A stretch of 64,000 bases of DNA from Paraplanobispora takensis (GCF_016863195.1 NZ_BOOK01000039.1:84727-148726), one strand, 5' to 3'. Shown: positions 37,274 to 46,576, counted from the stretch's first letter. A program made the numbers and translations. Notes: generated from the letters alone by a model not told the origin.

Positions 37274-37516
37274 ATAAGGGTGGCCAAGATTTGTCCGGCG
37301 CCGAGTCGGCAGGGGGCACGGCGGGCATGCCGGGTGCCGCCGGCCCGTGGGGATGCGTGCGTGGCGGGCCGCGCACCGCCGTACCCACCCTCGGCCATAG
37401 GGCTCACCCGTCAAGGCCGGCGTCGGGTCGGAACGGCTTCGCCGCACCGGGGCCTGGAGAAGGCGCCGGTGCGGCGAAGGGGGATCGGGCCCTGGTGGGA
37501 GTCGGCCCGGCGGGGG

Positions 37517-38671
37517 TCAGCCGAGCTTGTGGAAGAACTGGCGGAGGTCGCCGACCAGGAGGTCGGGGGCGTCGTGGGCCGACCAGTGGCTGCCGCGGTC
37601 GAACTCGTTCCAGGAGACGATGGCGGCGTGGTCGCGCTCGGCGAAGCGCCGGAGCGGTGTGAAGTCGTAGGCGAAGGCGGCCAGGCCGATGGGGACGGTG
37701 GTGGGCTCGGCCGGGTGCCGGGCGTGGTGGTCCTCGTAGTAGAAGCGGGCCGACGAGGCGGAGGTGTTGGTCAGCCAGTAGATCGCGGCGTTGGTGATGA
37801 CCACGTCGGGGTCGACCGCCTCCCCGAGCAGCTGGCCGGCCCAGGCGAGCTGCCCGGCGGGCGAGTCGGCCAGGGCGTGCGCCAGGTTCTGCGGCTTGGT
37901 CGCCTGGAGCTGCGCGTAGGCCGACATCTCCTCGTTGAAGGACTGCAGGAACGCCAGCAGCTCCATGTCCTTCTGCGACAGGCCCTCGAACTCGGCCGGG
38001 TCCCCCGAGGGGAAGGAGAAGATCTGGGTCACGTGCACGCCGATGACGTGCTCCGGATCGACGCGCCCGACCTCGGGGGAGATCAGCGACCCGGCGTCGT
38101 TGCCGTGCGCGCCGTACCGCTCGTAACCCAGGCGGTGCATGAGCTCGGCCCACGCGCGGGCGACGCGGTGGCGGTTCCATCCCCGCTCCCGGGTCGGACC
38201 GGAGAAGCCGAAGCCGGGGATGGACGGGATCACGACGTGGAAGGCGTCGGCCGGGTCGCCCCCGTGGGCCCGGGGGTCGGTGAGCGGGCCGATCAGGTCC
38301 AGGTACTCGACGATCGTGTTGGGCCAGCCGTGGGTGAGGATCAGCGGCGTGGCGTCGGGCTCGGCCGAGCGGACGTGCAGGAAGTGCACGGTCTGGCCGT
38401 CGATCTCGGTGATGAACTGCGGGTACTGGTTGATCTTCGCCTCCCAGGCCCGCCAGTCGTACTCGTCGCGCCAGCGCTCGACGAGGCGCTTGACGTAGGA
38501 CAGCGGGACGCCGTACTCCCAGCCGGGCGGGACCGGGCCGGTCTGCGCCCCGCCCGCGGCGGGGTCGGGCGGCAGCTCCTCGGCCCAGCGGGTGCGGGTC
38601 AGTCGATCCCGGAGGTCGTCGAGGTCGGCTTGCGGGATCTCGACGCGGAAGGGGCGGATCTCGGTGCTCAA
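37517..38671 (-). CDS. Epoxide hydrolase (EHN + alpha/beta hydrolase)
   Basis: 384 residues. The N-terminal EHN domain ([22 protein letters not shown]) is followed by the alpha/beta-hydrolase core. The oxyanion motif HGWP, the nucleophile elbow GNDAGS (Asp nucleophile) and a C-terminal catalytic His (GSHWSAHD) are visible. It hydrolyses epoxides to diols, fitting microsomal/juvenile-hormone-type enzymes. The start is a TTG with GAGGAG six bases upstream; no ATG fits. The operator at 38699-38742 is directly in front. The DHA2 pump gene follows after 331 bp with its own copy of the operator; that spacer otherwise shows nothing. Confidence 0.9.
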   Translation of the reverse strand: MSTEIRPFRVEIPQADLDDLRDRLTRTRWAEELPPDPAAGGAQTGPVPPGWEYGVPLSYVKRLVERWRDEYDWRAWEAKINQYPQFITEIDGQTVHFLHVRSAEPDATPLILTHGWPNTIVEYLDLIGPLTDPRAHGGDPADAFHVVIPSIPGFGFSGPTRERGWNRHRVARAWAELMHRLGYERYGAHGNDAGSLISPEVGRVDPEHVIGVHVTQIFSFPSGDPAEFEGLSQKDMELLAFLQSFNEEMSAYAQLQATKPQNLAHALADSPAGQLAWAGQLLGEAVDPDVVITNAAIYWLTNTSASSARFYYEDHHARHPAEPTTVPIGLAAFAYDFTPLRRFAERDHAAIVSWNEFDRGSHWSAHDAPDLLVGDLRQFFHKLG

Positions 38672-38698
38672 GGACTTCTCCTCTGCGATCACTGGAGC

Positions 38699-38742
38699 GG
38701 ATCGATCTGTTCCAATAATATCAGAACGGAATGATTTGTTCC
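38699..38742 (-). promoter_or_regulatory. Two-palindrome operator around an extended -10 (site 3 of 3)
   Basis: In gene orientation: GGAACAAATCATTCC (38742-38728), then TGATATTAT as extended -10, then GGAACAGATCGATCC (38713-38699). It is 27 bases before the TTG start, so the second palindrome would cover the transcription start. Confidence 0.78.
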
Positions 38743-38915
38743 ACAAAAGAGGTCGGCGATCTCGGAGGTGACGGCGATACGGGCACGGCCGGACATGGAC
38801 ATTGAGCCGCCTTGTCCAGATAATTCGGTGAATCTACGGATCGCGACTTCCGTCATCGCGGCTCCCCGTCAACTCCCGGTGATCTCCCATGCCCGGGTGA
38901 CAGAAGGGCTGCCCC

Positions 38916-40472
38916 ATGAAACGGACCTCCCGCCTCCTGACGCTCACAGTCTCGCTCTTGTTGGCGTTCGCGGGAATCCTCATCACACAGACATCGGCCC
39001 ACGCGGCCAACCTGCTGCAGAACCCCGGTTTCGAGAGCGGCGCCCTCTCGCCCTGGTCCTGCTCGGGCGGGCTCGGATCGGTGACCGGCTCCCCGGTCCG
39101 CTCCGGCACGAAGGCGCTGGCCGGCGCGGTCAGCGGCTCCGACACCGCCCGCTGCTCCCAGACCGTGGCCGTCCGGCCGAACACCGCCTACACCCTGACC
39201 GCCTGGGTCCGCGGCAACTACGTGTACCTCGGCGTGACCGGCGGCGGCTCCACCTGGACCCCGTCGGCGACGGCCTACACGCAGCTGACCGTCTCCTTCA
39301 CCACCGGGGCGAACCAGACCGGCGCCGAGGTCTATCTGCACGGCTGGTACGGCCAGGGCACCTACCATGCCGACGACATCGGTCTCGACGGGCCCGGGGG
39401 CACCCCGACGCCCACCGCCACGCCCACGGTCACGCCGACCCCGACGATCACGCCCACGGTCTCCCCGACCCCCACGGTCACCCCGACCGTCACCCCCACG
39501 GTCACGCCGACGGGCGACACCTGCCCGGTGAAGTCCAGGCCCGCGGGCAAGGTGCTCCAGGGCTACTGGGAGAACTGGGACGGCGCGAGCAACGGCGTGC
39601 ACCCGCCGTTCGGCTGGACGCCGATCACCGACGCGCGCATCCGGCAGCACGGCTACAACGTCGTCAACGCCGCGTTCCCGGTCATCCGCTCCGACGGCAC
39701 CGTGCTGTGGGAGGACGGCATGGACGCCACCGTGAAGGTCGCCACCCCGGCCGAGATGTGCCAGGCCAAGGCCGCCGGCCTGACGATCCTGATGTCCATC
39801 GGCGGGGCGACCGCGGGCATCGACCTCAGCTCCGCCGCCGTCGCCGACCGCTTCGTCGCGACCGTCGTGCCGATCCTGAAGAAGTACAACTTCGACGGCA
39901 TCGACATCGACATCGAGACCGGCCTCACCGGCAGCGGGAACATCAACCAGCTCTCGCCCTCCCAGAGCAACCTCATCCGCATCATCGACGGCGTGCTCGC
40001 CCAGATGCCGTCCGACTTCGGCCTGACCATGGCCCCGGAGACGGCCTACGTGACCGGCGGCAGCGTCACCTACGGCTCGATCTGGGGCGCGTACCTGCCG
40101 ATCATCAAGAAGTACGCCGACAACGGCCGCCTGTGGTGGCTGAACATGCAGTACTACAACGGGAGCATGTACGGCTGCTCCGGCGACTCCTACTCCGCGG
40201 GCACCGTCCAGGGCTTCACCGCCCAGACCACCTGCCTGAACAACGGCCTGGTCATCCAGGGCACCACGATCAGGGTCCCCTACGACAAGCAGGTCCCCGG
40301 TCTGCCCGCCCAGCCCGGAGCCGGGGGCGGTCACATGTCGCCCTCCCTGGTCGCCCAGAGCTGGAACGCCTTCAACGGCAACCTCAAGGGGCTGATGACC
40401 TGGTCCATCAACTGGGACGGCTCGAAGAACTGGACCTTCGGCGACAACGTCAAGGCCCTGCAGGGCCGCTAG
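38916..40472 (+). CDS. Secreted chitinase, CBM - linker - GH18
   Basis: 518 residues. Signal peptide (1-30, cut after AHA), then a carbohydrate-binding module of the CBM4/16-like jelly-roll type (LLQNPGFESGALSPW, about 31-160) and a Thr/Pro linker of TVTP-type repeats (about 163-207). The GH18 catalytic barrel has the DxxDxDxE motif as DGIDIDIE, with the acid Glu near 333, and the downstream pattern MAPETAYV and SINWDGS. It hydrolyses chitin outside the cell. No clear DasR site lies in its upstream region. A strong hairpin follows 6 bases after the stop. Confidence 0.93.
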   Translation: MKRTSRLLTLTVSLLLAFAGILITQTSAHAANLLQNPGFESGALSPWSCSGGLGSVTGSPVRSGTKALAGAVSGSDTARCSQTVAVRPNTAYTLTAWVRGNYVYLGVTGGGSTWTPSATAYTQLTVSFTTGANQTGAEVYLHGWYGQGTYHADDIGLDGPGGTPTPTATPTVTPTPTITPTVSPTPTVTPTVTPTVTPTGDTCPVKSRPAGKVLQGYWENWDGASNGVHPPFGWTPITDARIRQHGYNVVNAAFPVIRSDGTVLWEDGMDATVKVATPAEMCQAKAAGLTILMSIGGATAGIDLSSAAVADRFVATVVPILKKYNFDGIDIDIETGLTGSGNINQLSPSQSNLIRIIDGVLAQMPSDFGLTMAPETAYVTGGSVTYGSIWGAYLPIIKKYADNGRLWWLNMQYYNGSMYGCSGDSYSAGTVQGFTAQTTCLNNGLVIQGTTIRVPYDKQVPGLPAQPGAGGGHMSPSLVAQSWNAFNGNLKGLMTWSINWDGSKNWTFGDNVKALQGR

Positions 40473-40478
40473 GAACCT

Positions 40479-40512
40479 GAGGGCCGTTCCCGGACGTCCG
40501 GGAACGGCCCTC
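40479..40512. terminator. Perfect 34-bp palindrome between chitinase and fdhD
   Basis: 17-bp arms beginning GAGGGCCGTTCCCGGAC are perfectly self-complementary with no loop bases, between two convergent stops 46 bp apart. It must terminate one or both genes. Confidence 0.8.
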
Positions 40513-40518
40513 GGGGGG

Positions 40519-41418
40519 TCACGGCTCGATGCGGTGCGCTCCGGCGTAGACGTTGAAGCGCTCGCCGCGCAGGAAGCCGACCAGCGTCAGGCCGAACTCC
40601 CTGGCCAGGTCCACCGCCAGGGAGGACGGCGCGGAGACCGCGCACACGACCGGCACGCCCGCGGTCAGGGCCTTCTGCATGATCTCGTAGCTGGTCCGGC
40701 CGCTGACCATGAGGACGTGCCCGGTCAGCGGGAGACGCCCCTCCAGCATGGCCCAGCCGGTGAGCTTGTCCACCGCGTTGTGCCGTCCCACGTCCTCGCG
40801 GAGCGCCACCAGCCCGCCGTCCGGGGTGAACAGCCCGGCCGCGTGCAGCCCCCCGGTCCGGCCGAAGACGCCCTGGGCGTGCCTGAGCCGGTCCGGCAGG
40901 CCGTACAGCACCTCGGGCGAGACCCTCAGGTCGCCGGAGACCGGCAGGGGGGCGCAGCGGTCGCGCAGGGCGTCCAGGCTCGCGGTGCCGCAGACCCCGC
41001 AGGCGCTGGAGGTCAGGAAGTGCCGGTCGAGGGAGGGCAGATCGGGCAGGCTGTCACCGCGCAGCCGTACGGTGACCGTGTTGTAGCGCGCCTCCGGCGC
41101 GACGTCCTCGTCGGTGCAGTAGGAGACGGACGCGATGTCGCCCGGCGCCGCGACGCCCTCGCCGTACAGGAACCCCGCGGCCAGCTCGAAGTCGTGCCCC
41201 GGCGTCCGCATGGTGACGGCCACGGTCCGGCGCGACGGCGGGGCACCGGGGGCGGTGACGGTCAGGCGGATCTCCAGGGGTTCCTCGGTGGCCAGGTCGT
41301 CGCGGCGCTCGCGTACGGCTCCGCCGGTGACCTCCCGGATCCGGACGCGGCTGATCGGACCGGGCCGTCTGAGGGCCTGCGCGTCCCTGGGGTCTCGGGG
41401 GAGCGGGCCGGCGGTCAC
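40519..41418 (-). CDS. fdhD: FdhD, sulfur carrier for formate dehydrogenase-type molybdoenzymes
   Basis: 299 residues. The sulfur-accepting CGVCG motif lies near residue 131, with conserved TPGHDFELAAGFLYGEG and SGRTSYEIMQKAL, and REDVGRHNAVDKL for the nucleotide pocket. FdhD passes sulfur from IscS to the Mo-bis-MGD cofactor, needed for formate dehydrogenase activity. The GTG start overlaps the stop of the molybdoenzyme gene (GTGA), so the two are translationally coupled and FdhD very likely serves that enzyme. Confidence 0.95.
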   Translation of the reverse strand: MTAGPLPRDPRDAQALRRPGPISRVRIREVTGGAVRERRDDLATEEPLEIRLTVTAPGAPPSRRTVAVTMRTPGHDFELAAGFLYGEGVAAPGDIASVSYCTDEDVAPEARYNTVTVRLRGDSLPDLPSLDRHFLTSSACGVCGTASLDALRDRCAPLPVSGDLRVSPEVLYGLPDRLRHAQGVFGRTGGLHAAGLFTPDGGLVALREDVGRHNAVDKLTGWAMLEGRLPLTGHVLMVSGRTSYEIMQKALTAGVPVVCAVSAPSSLAVDLAREFGLTLVGFLRGERFNVYAGAHRIEP

Positions 41419-43631
41419 GGGGAGAGCTTCGCGATCGTGGCGAGCGCGTTGTAGTCGGGGATCCTCGCGGCAGGGGACCGGCGGGCCGCGTCCAGCAGGA
41501 CGTTGCCCTCCGGCCAGTGGATCTGCAGGTTGCCGGGCATCAGCGGGGCGCGCAGGACCCGGCCGCGGAAGGTGCGCCCGCCGGTGACCGAGCGCAGCTC
41601 CACGGGGGCGCCGTCGGCCAGGCCGAGCCGGTCGGCGTCGTGCGCGCTCATCAGCACGGCCTCGCGGGTGGCGCCGTTGAAGCCGTCACGCCGCTCGTGG
41701 ACCATGCTGTTGAACTGTTTGCCCCGCCGGGTGGCGACCATGAACGCCCCGTCCGGGCGCTCCAGGGCGGGCAGGGCGACCGGGGAGAAGCGGCCGTGCC
41801 CGTCGGCGGTGGGGAAGCGCCCGTCCGGGCACAGGTGCCGCCCGCCGTACTGGACGTTGTCCCCGAACTCCGACAGGCCCGAGATCCCCGCGTAGAACGG
41901 CACGGCCCGCTCGATGTCGGCGCGGATCTCGGCGGTGCCCGTGTAGCCGATCCGGTCGGCCAGCTCGGGGCGGGCGCGGGCGGCCAGCTCGGTGAAGATC
42001 CGCCACTCGGGCCTGGCCTCGCCGACGCGCGGGCCGGGGACCTCGGGGGAGAAGATGATCCGCCGCTCGGTGGAGGTCTCGGTGACGCCGCCGGCCATCT
42101 CGTAACGGGTCTGGGCGGGCAGCAGCAGCACGTCCCCCTCGCAGGGCACCAGCATCTGCGAGGACAGGACGATGTCGACGTGCACGCGGAGCTTCAGCCG
42201 GGACAGGGCCTCGCGGCAGTAGCCCGGGTCGGGCAGGACCTCCAGGAAGTTGCCGCCGCTGGAGACCAGGACGTCCAGCTCGCCCGCGTGCGCCGCGTCG
42301 ATCATGTCGGTCGCGGTCAGGCCGGGCGCGGCGGGCACCTCGAAGCCCCACAGCTCGCCGAACCTGCGGGCGTTGTCCTCGGTGACCGGCAGGCCGCCGG
42401 GCAGGCCGGTGGCGTAGGCGCCCATCTCGGCGCCGCCCTGCACGCCGCTGTGCCCGCGGATCGGCATCAGTCCGCAGTTGTCGCGGCCGACGAAGCCCCG
42501 GGCCAGCGCCAGGTTGACGATCGAGCGGACGTTGTCCTCTCCGTAGGTGTGCTGGGTGATGCCCATCGACCAGACCAGCACCGCCGAGCGCGCCTCGCCC
42601 AGTAGCCTGGCCAGCTCGAACATGCTCTCCCTGCTCGCCCCGGACAGCGCCTCCAGCGCCTCCCACGACTGCTCGGCGACCGCCTGCCGTACGGCCTCGA
42701 AGCCGGTGGTGTGCGCCTGCACCCAGGCCTCGTCCACCCAGTCGTTCTCGATGAGGTGCTTGAGCACGCCGTTGAGGAAGCCGATGTCGCCGCCGACGTT
42801 CACGCCGAAGAAGTGATCGGTGATCTTCGTGCCGAACACGGCGGACTCGGCGTTGGACGGCACCCAGTACTTGTCCATGCCGGGCTCGCGGTAGGCGTTG
42901 ACCATCGCGATCCTCGTGCCGGCCTTCTTGGCGTGGTAGAGGTACTTCATCGCGACCGGCTGGTTGTTCGACGGGTTGGACCCGATGAACACGATCAGGT
43001 CCGAGCCGATCCAGTCGGTGTAGGAGCAGGTGGTCGCCGCCGCGCCGATCGTCTCCTTCAGCGCGACGGTCGAGGGCGAGTGACAGATGCGGGCGGCGTT
43101 GTCCACGGAGTTGGAGCCCAGCGCCCGGACCGCCTTCTGGGCCGCGAAGTAGTTCTCGTTCGGCACGCCCCGGCTGGTCAGATAGACCCCGAGCCGTCCC
43201 TCCCGCAGGTGCGGGGCGGCCAGGTCCAGTGCCTCGTCCCAGCCGATCCGGGTGAAGCCGGGCTCGCCCGCGCGGCGCAGCATCGGGTACGGCAGCCGCC
43301 CGAGGTCGCGCAACTCGGCGCTCTTGCGCCGCTCCAGGCCGGAGACGTCCCGCAGCGCCGAGACGTCCAGCGCGGGCATGGTGTTCAGCTGGAGCAACCG
43401 CAACCGGATGTTGCACAGGTGGATCTCGTCCATGGTCCAGTCGCGCATGCCCTTGGTGCCCAGCGCGCACCCGTCGCAGGTCCCCTGGGTGAGGATCCGC
43501 CAGGCGTAGCGGCGGTTGCCCTTCACCGAGCGGAACGCCTTGACCAGCTCCAGGTAGTTGTTCGGCTTGCGCTCGCCGATCCCGAAGGGCTTCCAGCCTG
43601 CCCAGTTGCGCGGGTCGAGACGTCTCTTCAT
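41415..43631 (-). CDS. FdhF/YdeP-type molybdopterin oxidoreductase
   Basis: 738 residues. The N-terminus has CDGCALG rather than the full CxxCxxxC...C set, which is the mark of the YdeP branch that may lack a normal [4Fe-4S] cluster. The bis-MGD-binding blocks follow (FIGSNPSNNQPVAMKYL; SMGITQHTYGEDNVRSI; the C-terminal Asn/Gly-rich cap, VHERRDGFNGATREAV). Redox chemistry on formate or a related acid is likely but unproven. No electron-transfer subunits are nearby. The ATG at 43631 is well supported by the family start (RNWAGWKPFGIG). Confidence 0.9.
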   Translation of the reverse strand: MKRRLDPRNWAGWKPFGIGERKPNNYLELVKAFRSVKGNRRYAWRILTQGTCDGCALGTKGMRDWTMDEIHLCNIRLRLLQLNTMPALDVSALRDVSGLERRKSAELRDLGRLPYPMLRRAGEPGFTRIGWDEALDLAAPHLREGRLGVYLTSRGVPNENYFAAQKAVRALGSNSVDNAARICHSPSTVALKETIGAAATTCSYTDWIGSDLIVFIGSNPSNNQPVAMKYLYHAKKAGTRIAMVNAYREPGMDKYWVPSNAESAVFGTKITDHFFGVNVGGDIGFLNGVLKHLIENDWVDEAWVQAHTTGFEAVRQAVAEQSWEALEALSGASRESMFELARLLGEARSAVLVWSMGITQHTYGEDNVRSIVNLALARGFVGRDNCGLMPIRGHSGVQGGAEMGAYATGLPGGLPVTEDNARRFGELWGFEVPAAPGLTATDMIDAAHAGELDVLVSSGGNFLEVLPDPGYCREALSRLKLRVHVDIVLSSQMLVPCEGDVLLLPAQTRYEMAGGVTETSTERRIIFSPEVPGPRVGEARPEWRIFTELAARARPELADRIGYTGTAEIRADIERAVPFYAGISGLSEFGDNVQYGGRHLCPDGRFPTADGHGRFSPVALPALERPDGAFMVATRRGKQFNSMVHERRDGFNGATREAVLMSAHDADRLGLADGAPVELRSVTGGRTFRGRVLRAPLMPGNLQIHWPEGNVLLDAARRSPAARIPDYNALATIAKLSP

Positions 43632-43765
43632 GTGTCCATTTTCGCCCTCCCCGGGGAGTGCGGATAGCCGGAGGGCGTCGATCGGCGCAACCTGTGATCG
43701 CGGTATCCGCTGGTCATCGTCCTGTCCGTACCCCGGCCGGTCCCCGCGCGGGGGAAGATAGGGGG

Positions 43766-44590
43766 GTGCCGGACTCCCCCTTCTCCGATCTCGACCGCCC
43801 CCCGCTCTCCCAGGCGGCGCTCAGCCACGCCCTGGTCCGTCCAGGAAGCCTGTGGTCCGACATCGCCGTCGTCGACAGGACGGGCTCGACCAACGCCGAC
43901 CTCGCGCACACCGTGCGCGACGGCGCCCGCCAGGGCGCCGTGATCGTGGCGGAGTCGCAGTTCGCCGGGCGCGGCCGGCTCGGCAGGAGCTGGTCGGCCC
44001 CGCCGCGCTCGGCCCTGACGTTCTCGGTGCTCCTGCGGCCCGACCCGCCGCCGGCCAAGCAGGGCTGGCTGCCGCTGCTGGCCGGCCTGGCCGCCGCCTC
44101 GGCCGTGCGCCGGCTGGCGGAGGTCGACGTGCGCCTGAAGTGGCCCAACGACCTGCTGATCGGGGAGCGCAAGCTCGCCGGGGTGCTCGCCGAGCGGGTG
44201 GACAGCGCGGTGATCATCGGGATCGGGCTCAACGTGAGCCTGCGCGCCGAGGAACTGCCCGTGGAGACCGCAACCTCGCTGGCCCTGGAGAAGGCCGCCT
44301 GCACCGACCGCGACCCGCTGCTGCGGGCGGTGCTGCGGGAGATCGAGACGCACTACCGCGAGTGGTCGCAGGCGCACGGTGACGCGGACGCCTGCGGGCT
44401 GCGGGCCGCCTACCTCGCGACCAGCGCGACGGTGGGACGGCGGGTCCGGGTGGAGCTGCCCGGGGAGCGGGTGCTCACCGGGTGGGCCACCGGGGTCGAC
44501 GCCGCGGGCCACCTGATCGTGGACGCCGACGGGCGGGAGCACACCCTCAGCGCGGGCGACGTCGTGCACGTCCGCCCGGACGTCCCCTGA
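43766..44590 (+). CDS. birA: Biotin-[acetyl-CoA-carboxylase] ligase, catalytic form
   Basis: 274 residues. No N-terminal helix-turn-helix, so an enzyme-only BirA. The biotinyl-AMP loop is GRGRLGRSW near residues 72-80; KWPNDLLIGERKLAGVLAE and the C-terminal SH3-like domain (TVGRRVRVELPG, EHTLSAGDVVHV) are typical. It attaches biotin to the acyl-CoA carboxylase alpha chain. The GTG start is preceded by a G-rich run that may serve as ribosome site. A PH-domain protein and an adenylate cyclase follow. Confidence 0.93.
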   Translation: MPDSPFSDLDRPPLSQAALSHALVRPGSLWSDIAVVDRTGSTNADLAHTVRDGARQGAVIVAESQFAGRGRLGRSWSAPPRSALTFSVLLRPDPPPAKQGWLPLLAGLAAASAVRRLAEVDVRLKWPNDLLIGERKLAGVLAERVDSAVIIGIGLNVSLRAEELPVETATSLALEKAACTDRDPLLRAVLREIETHYREWSQAHGDADACGLRAAYLATSATVGRRVRVELPGERVLTGWATGVDAAGHLIVDADGREHTLSAGDVVHVRPDVP

Positions 44591-44671
44591 CGCGGGGCGC
44601 GCGGCCGTCTCCCGGCGGGGACGCATGGCCGTCTCCTGACGCGGGGCGCGCGGGCGTGCCACGATTTGCCC

Positions 44672-45196
44672 ATGGGTCTCCCCGATCATCACCTCACGGA
44701 GGGGGAGCGGCGCATCCGGTCGTTCCACCCTCACTGGAAGCGCCTGGTCATCCCGCTTCTGGCGCTGCTCGTCATCGCCGCCGCCTCCGGCGCCGCGATG
44801 TTCTTCATGCCGGCCTTCGCCTACGACCTCCACGCCCGGGTGGCGGTGGGCGTGGTCGCCGTCGGGCTGCTGACCGTCTGGTCGTTCGTGCCGTACCTGC
44901 AGTGGAAGAACACCTCGTACGTGCTCACCTCGCACCGGCTCACGATCAGCACCGGCGTGCTGAACAAGTCCCACGACGACATCCCGATGAGCAAGGTCAA
45001 CACGGTCAGCGCGGACCAGACGCTGATGGAGCGGATCCTCGGCTGCGGCACGCTCATCGTCGAGTCGGCGGGGGAGCAGGGCCGGATCGTCCTGCGCGAC
45101 ATCCCCGACCTGCAGAACGTGCGGGCCGAGCTGTTCCACGCCCTCGACGAGGCCGCCGACGGGCAGCCGGGGGGACGGCCCGATGAGCGCGCCTGA
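44672..45196 (+). CDS. PH-domain (bPH2/YdbT-like) membrane protein
   Basis: 174 residues: a cytosolic basic start, two transmembrane helices (about 27-48 and 54-76), then a bacterial PH domain (NTSYVLTSHRLTISTGVLNKSHDDIPMSKVNTVS region through LRDIPDLQNV). Its function in actinobacteria is not known; such proteins often associate with membrane stress or secretion. ATG at 44672; a TTG two codons earlier is possible. It is followed by the repeat-encoded ORF. Confidence 0.83.
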   Translation: MGLPDHHLTEGERRIRSFHPHWKRLVIPLLALLVIAAASGAAMFFMPAFAYDLHARVAVGVVAVGLLTVWSFVPYLQWKNTSYVLTSHRLTISTGVLNKSHDDIPMSKVNTVSADQTLMERILGCGTLIVESAGEQGRIVLRDIPDLQNVRAELFHALDEAADGQPGGRPDERA

Positions 45197-45224
45197 GGGG
45201 CGCGGACGCCCGGGAGGGGGCGCC

Positions 45225-45368
45225 GGTGCGCTCTACTGAGGCGGTGCACTCCACTGGGGCGGTGCGCCGGGTCGGGATGGTGCGCCGGGTCGGGATGGTG
45301 CGCCGCGTCGGGATGGTGCGCCGCGTCGGGATGGTGCGCCGCGTCGGGATGGTGCACTGTACTGGGGC
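45225..45368 (+). repeat. Eight 18-bp tandem repeats upstream of the adenylate cyclase
   Basis: Eight units start every 18 bases from 45225. Five central units are GGTGCGCCGGGTCGGGAT or the same with one G-to-C change (two and three copies in blocks). The first, second and last are related variants containing ACT and GAGGC/GGGGC. Block structure with single-base variants shows recent expansion. The period keeps a reading frame. Confidence 0.9.
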
Positions 45369-45387
45369 CGGGAAAGGACGCCCATGA
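45226..45387 (+). CDS. Hexapeptide-repeat leader ORF overlapping the cyclase start
   Basis: A GTG at 45226, preceded by GGGAGGGGG (45212-45220), opens a 53-residue frame. It reads through all eight repeats, five of them as VRRVGM, and stops at the TGA of ATGA (45384-45387), where the ATG is the cyclase start. The frame is closed upstream by a TGA at 45184-45186. The product is basic and repetitive and unlike any family I know. It could be a coupling leader whose length tunes cyclase translation, or simply fortuitously open. Confidence 0.4.
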   Translation: MRSTEAVHSTGAVRRVGMVRRVGMVRRVGMVRRVGMVRRVGMVHCTGAGKGRP

Positions 45388-46394
45388 GCGGAAGGGGGAA
45401 GATGGAGCACGAGGAGTCGCCGGGCCGTCCGACGGCGGAGGAGATCGAACGGCTCTTCGTCGGTCCGCCGCCCCGCCACACCCGGATCCAGGTCGCCGAG
45501 AGCTCCGGGGTCCCCCAGGAGCTGACCGAGCGGATCTGGCGGGCGCTGGGATTCCCCACGCTCCCGGACGACGCCGTGGCCTTCACCGACGCCGATGTGA
45601 TCGCGCTGAAGCGGGTCCGGGCGATGATGGAGAGCGGCCTGCTCGACGAGCAGACCGTCATCCGGATGACCAGGGCGCTGGGGCAGACCACGGCCAGGCT
45701 CGCCCAGTGGCAGGCCGAGATCATGATCGGCGCGATGCTCGATCCCGGCCGCCCGCCCACCGACGCCGACCTGGCGGCGGTCATGGAGACCGCGCGGGAA
45801 CTGCTGCCCGACTTCGAGCTGGTCCTGGTCCACGTCTGGCGGTCCCAGCTGGCCGCCGCCGGCACCCGGCTGCTGACCATCACCGACATGAACGAGGAGG
45901 TCCTGCCCACCCGGCTGATCCTCGCGGTGGGCTTCGCCGATCTGGTCTCCTTCACCCGGGTCTCCCGCGAGCTGGACGAGTTCGGCCTGGCCGAGCTGGT
46001 CGAGGGGTTCGAGTCCCAGGCCGCCGACGTGGTGGCCGCGCACGGGGGCCGGCTGGTCAAGACCCTCGGCGACGAGGTGCTGTTCACCGCCGCCGAGCCC
46101 CGTACGGCCGCCGCCATCGCGCTGGACCTCGTCGACGCGATCGGCAGGGACGGTCCCCAGGTCCGGGTGGGGCTGTCCTACGGCCCGGTGCTGCCGATGA
46201 TGGGCGACGTCTTCGGGACCACGGTCAACCTGGCGGCGCGCCTGACGGCCGTCGCCCGGCCCGGGACGATCGTCGTCGACGGCGGGCTGGCCGACGCCGT
46301 GGAGGAGGCGCCCGGGCTGGAGACGCACCGCATCCGGCGCCGCCCGGTGCGGGGGCTGGGCGTCGTCCAGCCGTACGTCCTGCGCAGGGCCTGA
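45384..46394 (+). CDS. Class III adenylate cyclase, Rv1264-like
   Basis: 336 residues. The N-terminal 170 residues resemble the pH-sensing regulatory domain of mycobacterial Rv1264-type cyclases. The cyclase homology domain has metal-binding Asp186 (GFADLVSFT) and Asp230 (LGDEVLF), the adenine-selecting Lys226, Asp275, Asn282 (VNLAARL) and transition-state Arg286. All catalytic residues are present, so it should make cAMP. Soluble; active as a homodimer by family knowledge. Its ATG overlaps the stop of the hexapeptide-repeat ORF, and GGAAAGGACG also lies 5 bases before it. Confidence 0.93.
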   Translation: MSGRGKMEHEESPGRPTAEEIERLFVGPPPRHTRIQVAESSGVPQELTERIWRALGFPTLPDDAVAFTDADVIALKRVRAMMESGLLDEQTVIRMTRALGQTTARLAQWQAEIMIGAMLDPGRPPTDADLAAVMETARELLPDFELVLVHVWRSQLAAAGTRLLTITDMNEEVLPTRLILAVGFADLVSFTRVSRELDEFGLAELVEGFESQAADVVAAHGGRLVKTLGDEVLFTAAEPRTAAAIALDLVDAIGRDGPQVRVGLSYGPVLPMMGDVFGTTVNLAARLTAVARPGTIVVDGGLADAVEEAPGLETHRIRRRPVRGLGVVQPYVLRRA

Positions 46395-46494
46395 GCGTGC
46401 CCGTACGTCCCTGGAAAGGGCTGGTAGGCCATCTAACGTCTCGTTCGTCCTGAAAGACCTTTCCCTTCAGATGGATCCATGTGGCCCAGGTCAC

Positions 46495-46513
46495 GTAGGC
46501 AAGCCTTACCAAA
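46495..46513 (+). promoter_or_regulatory. Iron box 1 (IdeR/DmdR-like)
   Basis: GTAGGCAAGCCTTACCAAA matches 14 of 19 positions of the IdeR/DmdR consensus. It lies 11 bp upstream of a second box, and both precede the bfd ATG. Confidence 0.6.
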
Positions 46514-46523
46514 CTGGGTTACC

Positions 46524-46542
46524 TTAGGTGTGCCTTACCTAT
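46524..46542 (+). promoter_or_regulatory. Iron box 2 (IdeR/DmdR-like)
   Basis: TTAGGTGTGCCTTACCTAT matches 15 of 19 positions of the consensus TTAGGTTAGSCTAACCTAA, with intact outer arms. It lies 35 bases before the bfd ATG, close to the expected promoter, so Fe-IdeR would probably repress. Confidence 0.8.
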
Positions 46543-46576
46543 GTGTTAGTCTTTCTCGAGAGGTCCCTCCCTCGCC

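Noticed and set aside
38760..38915. DasR (dre) site before the chitinase gene
   Set aside because: Only a weak TTGTCCAGA half-match is seen; no TGGTCTAGACCA-like palindrome.
45225..45368. CRISPR array
   Set aside because: The 18-bp units are directly tandem with no spacers, and no cas genes are present.
43766..46394. Biotin ligase, PH protein and cyclase as one functional system
   Set aside because: They are consecutive on one strand, but gaps, separate ribosome sites and unrelated roles give no support beyond neighbourhood.
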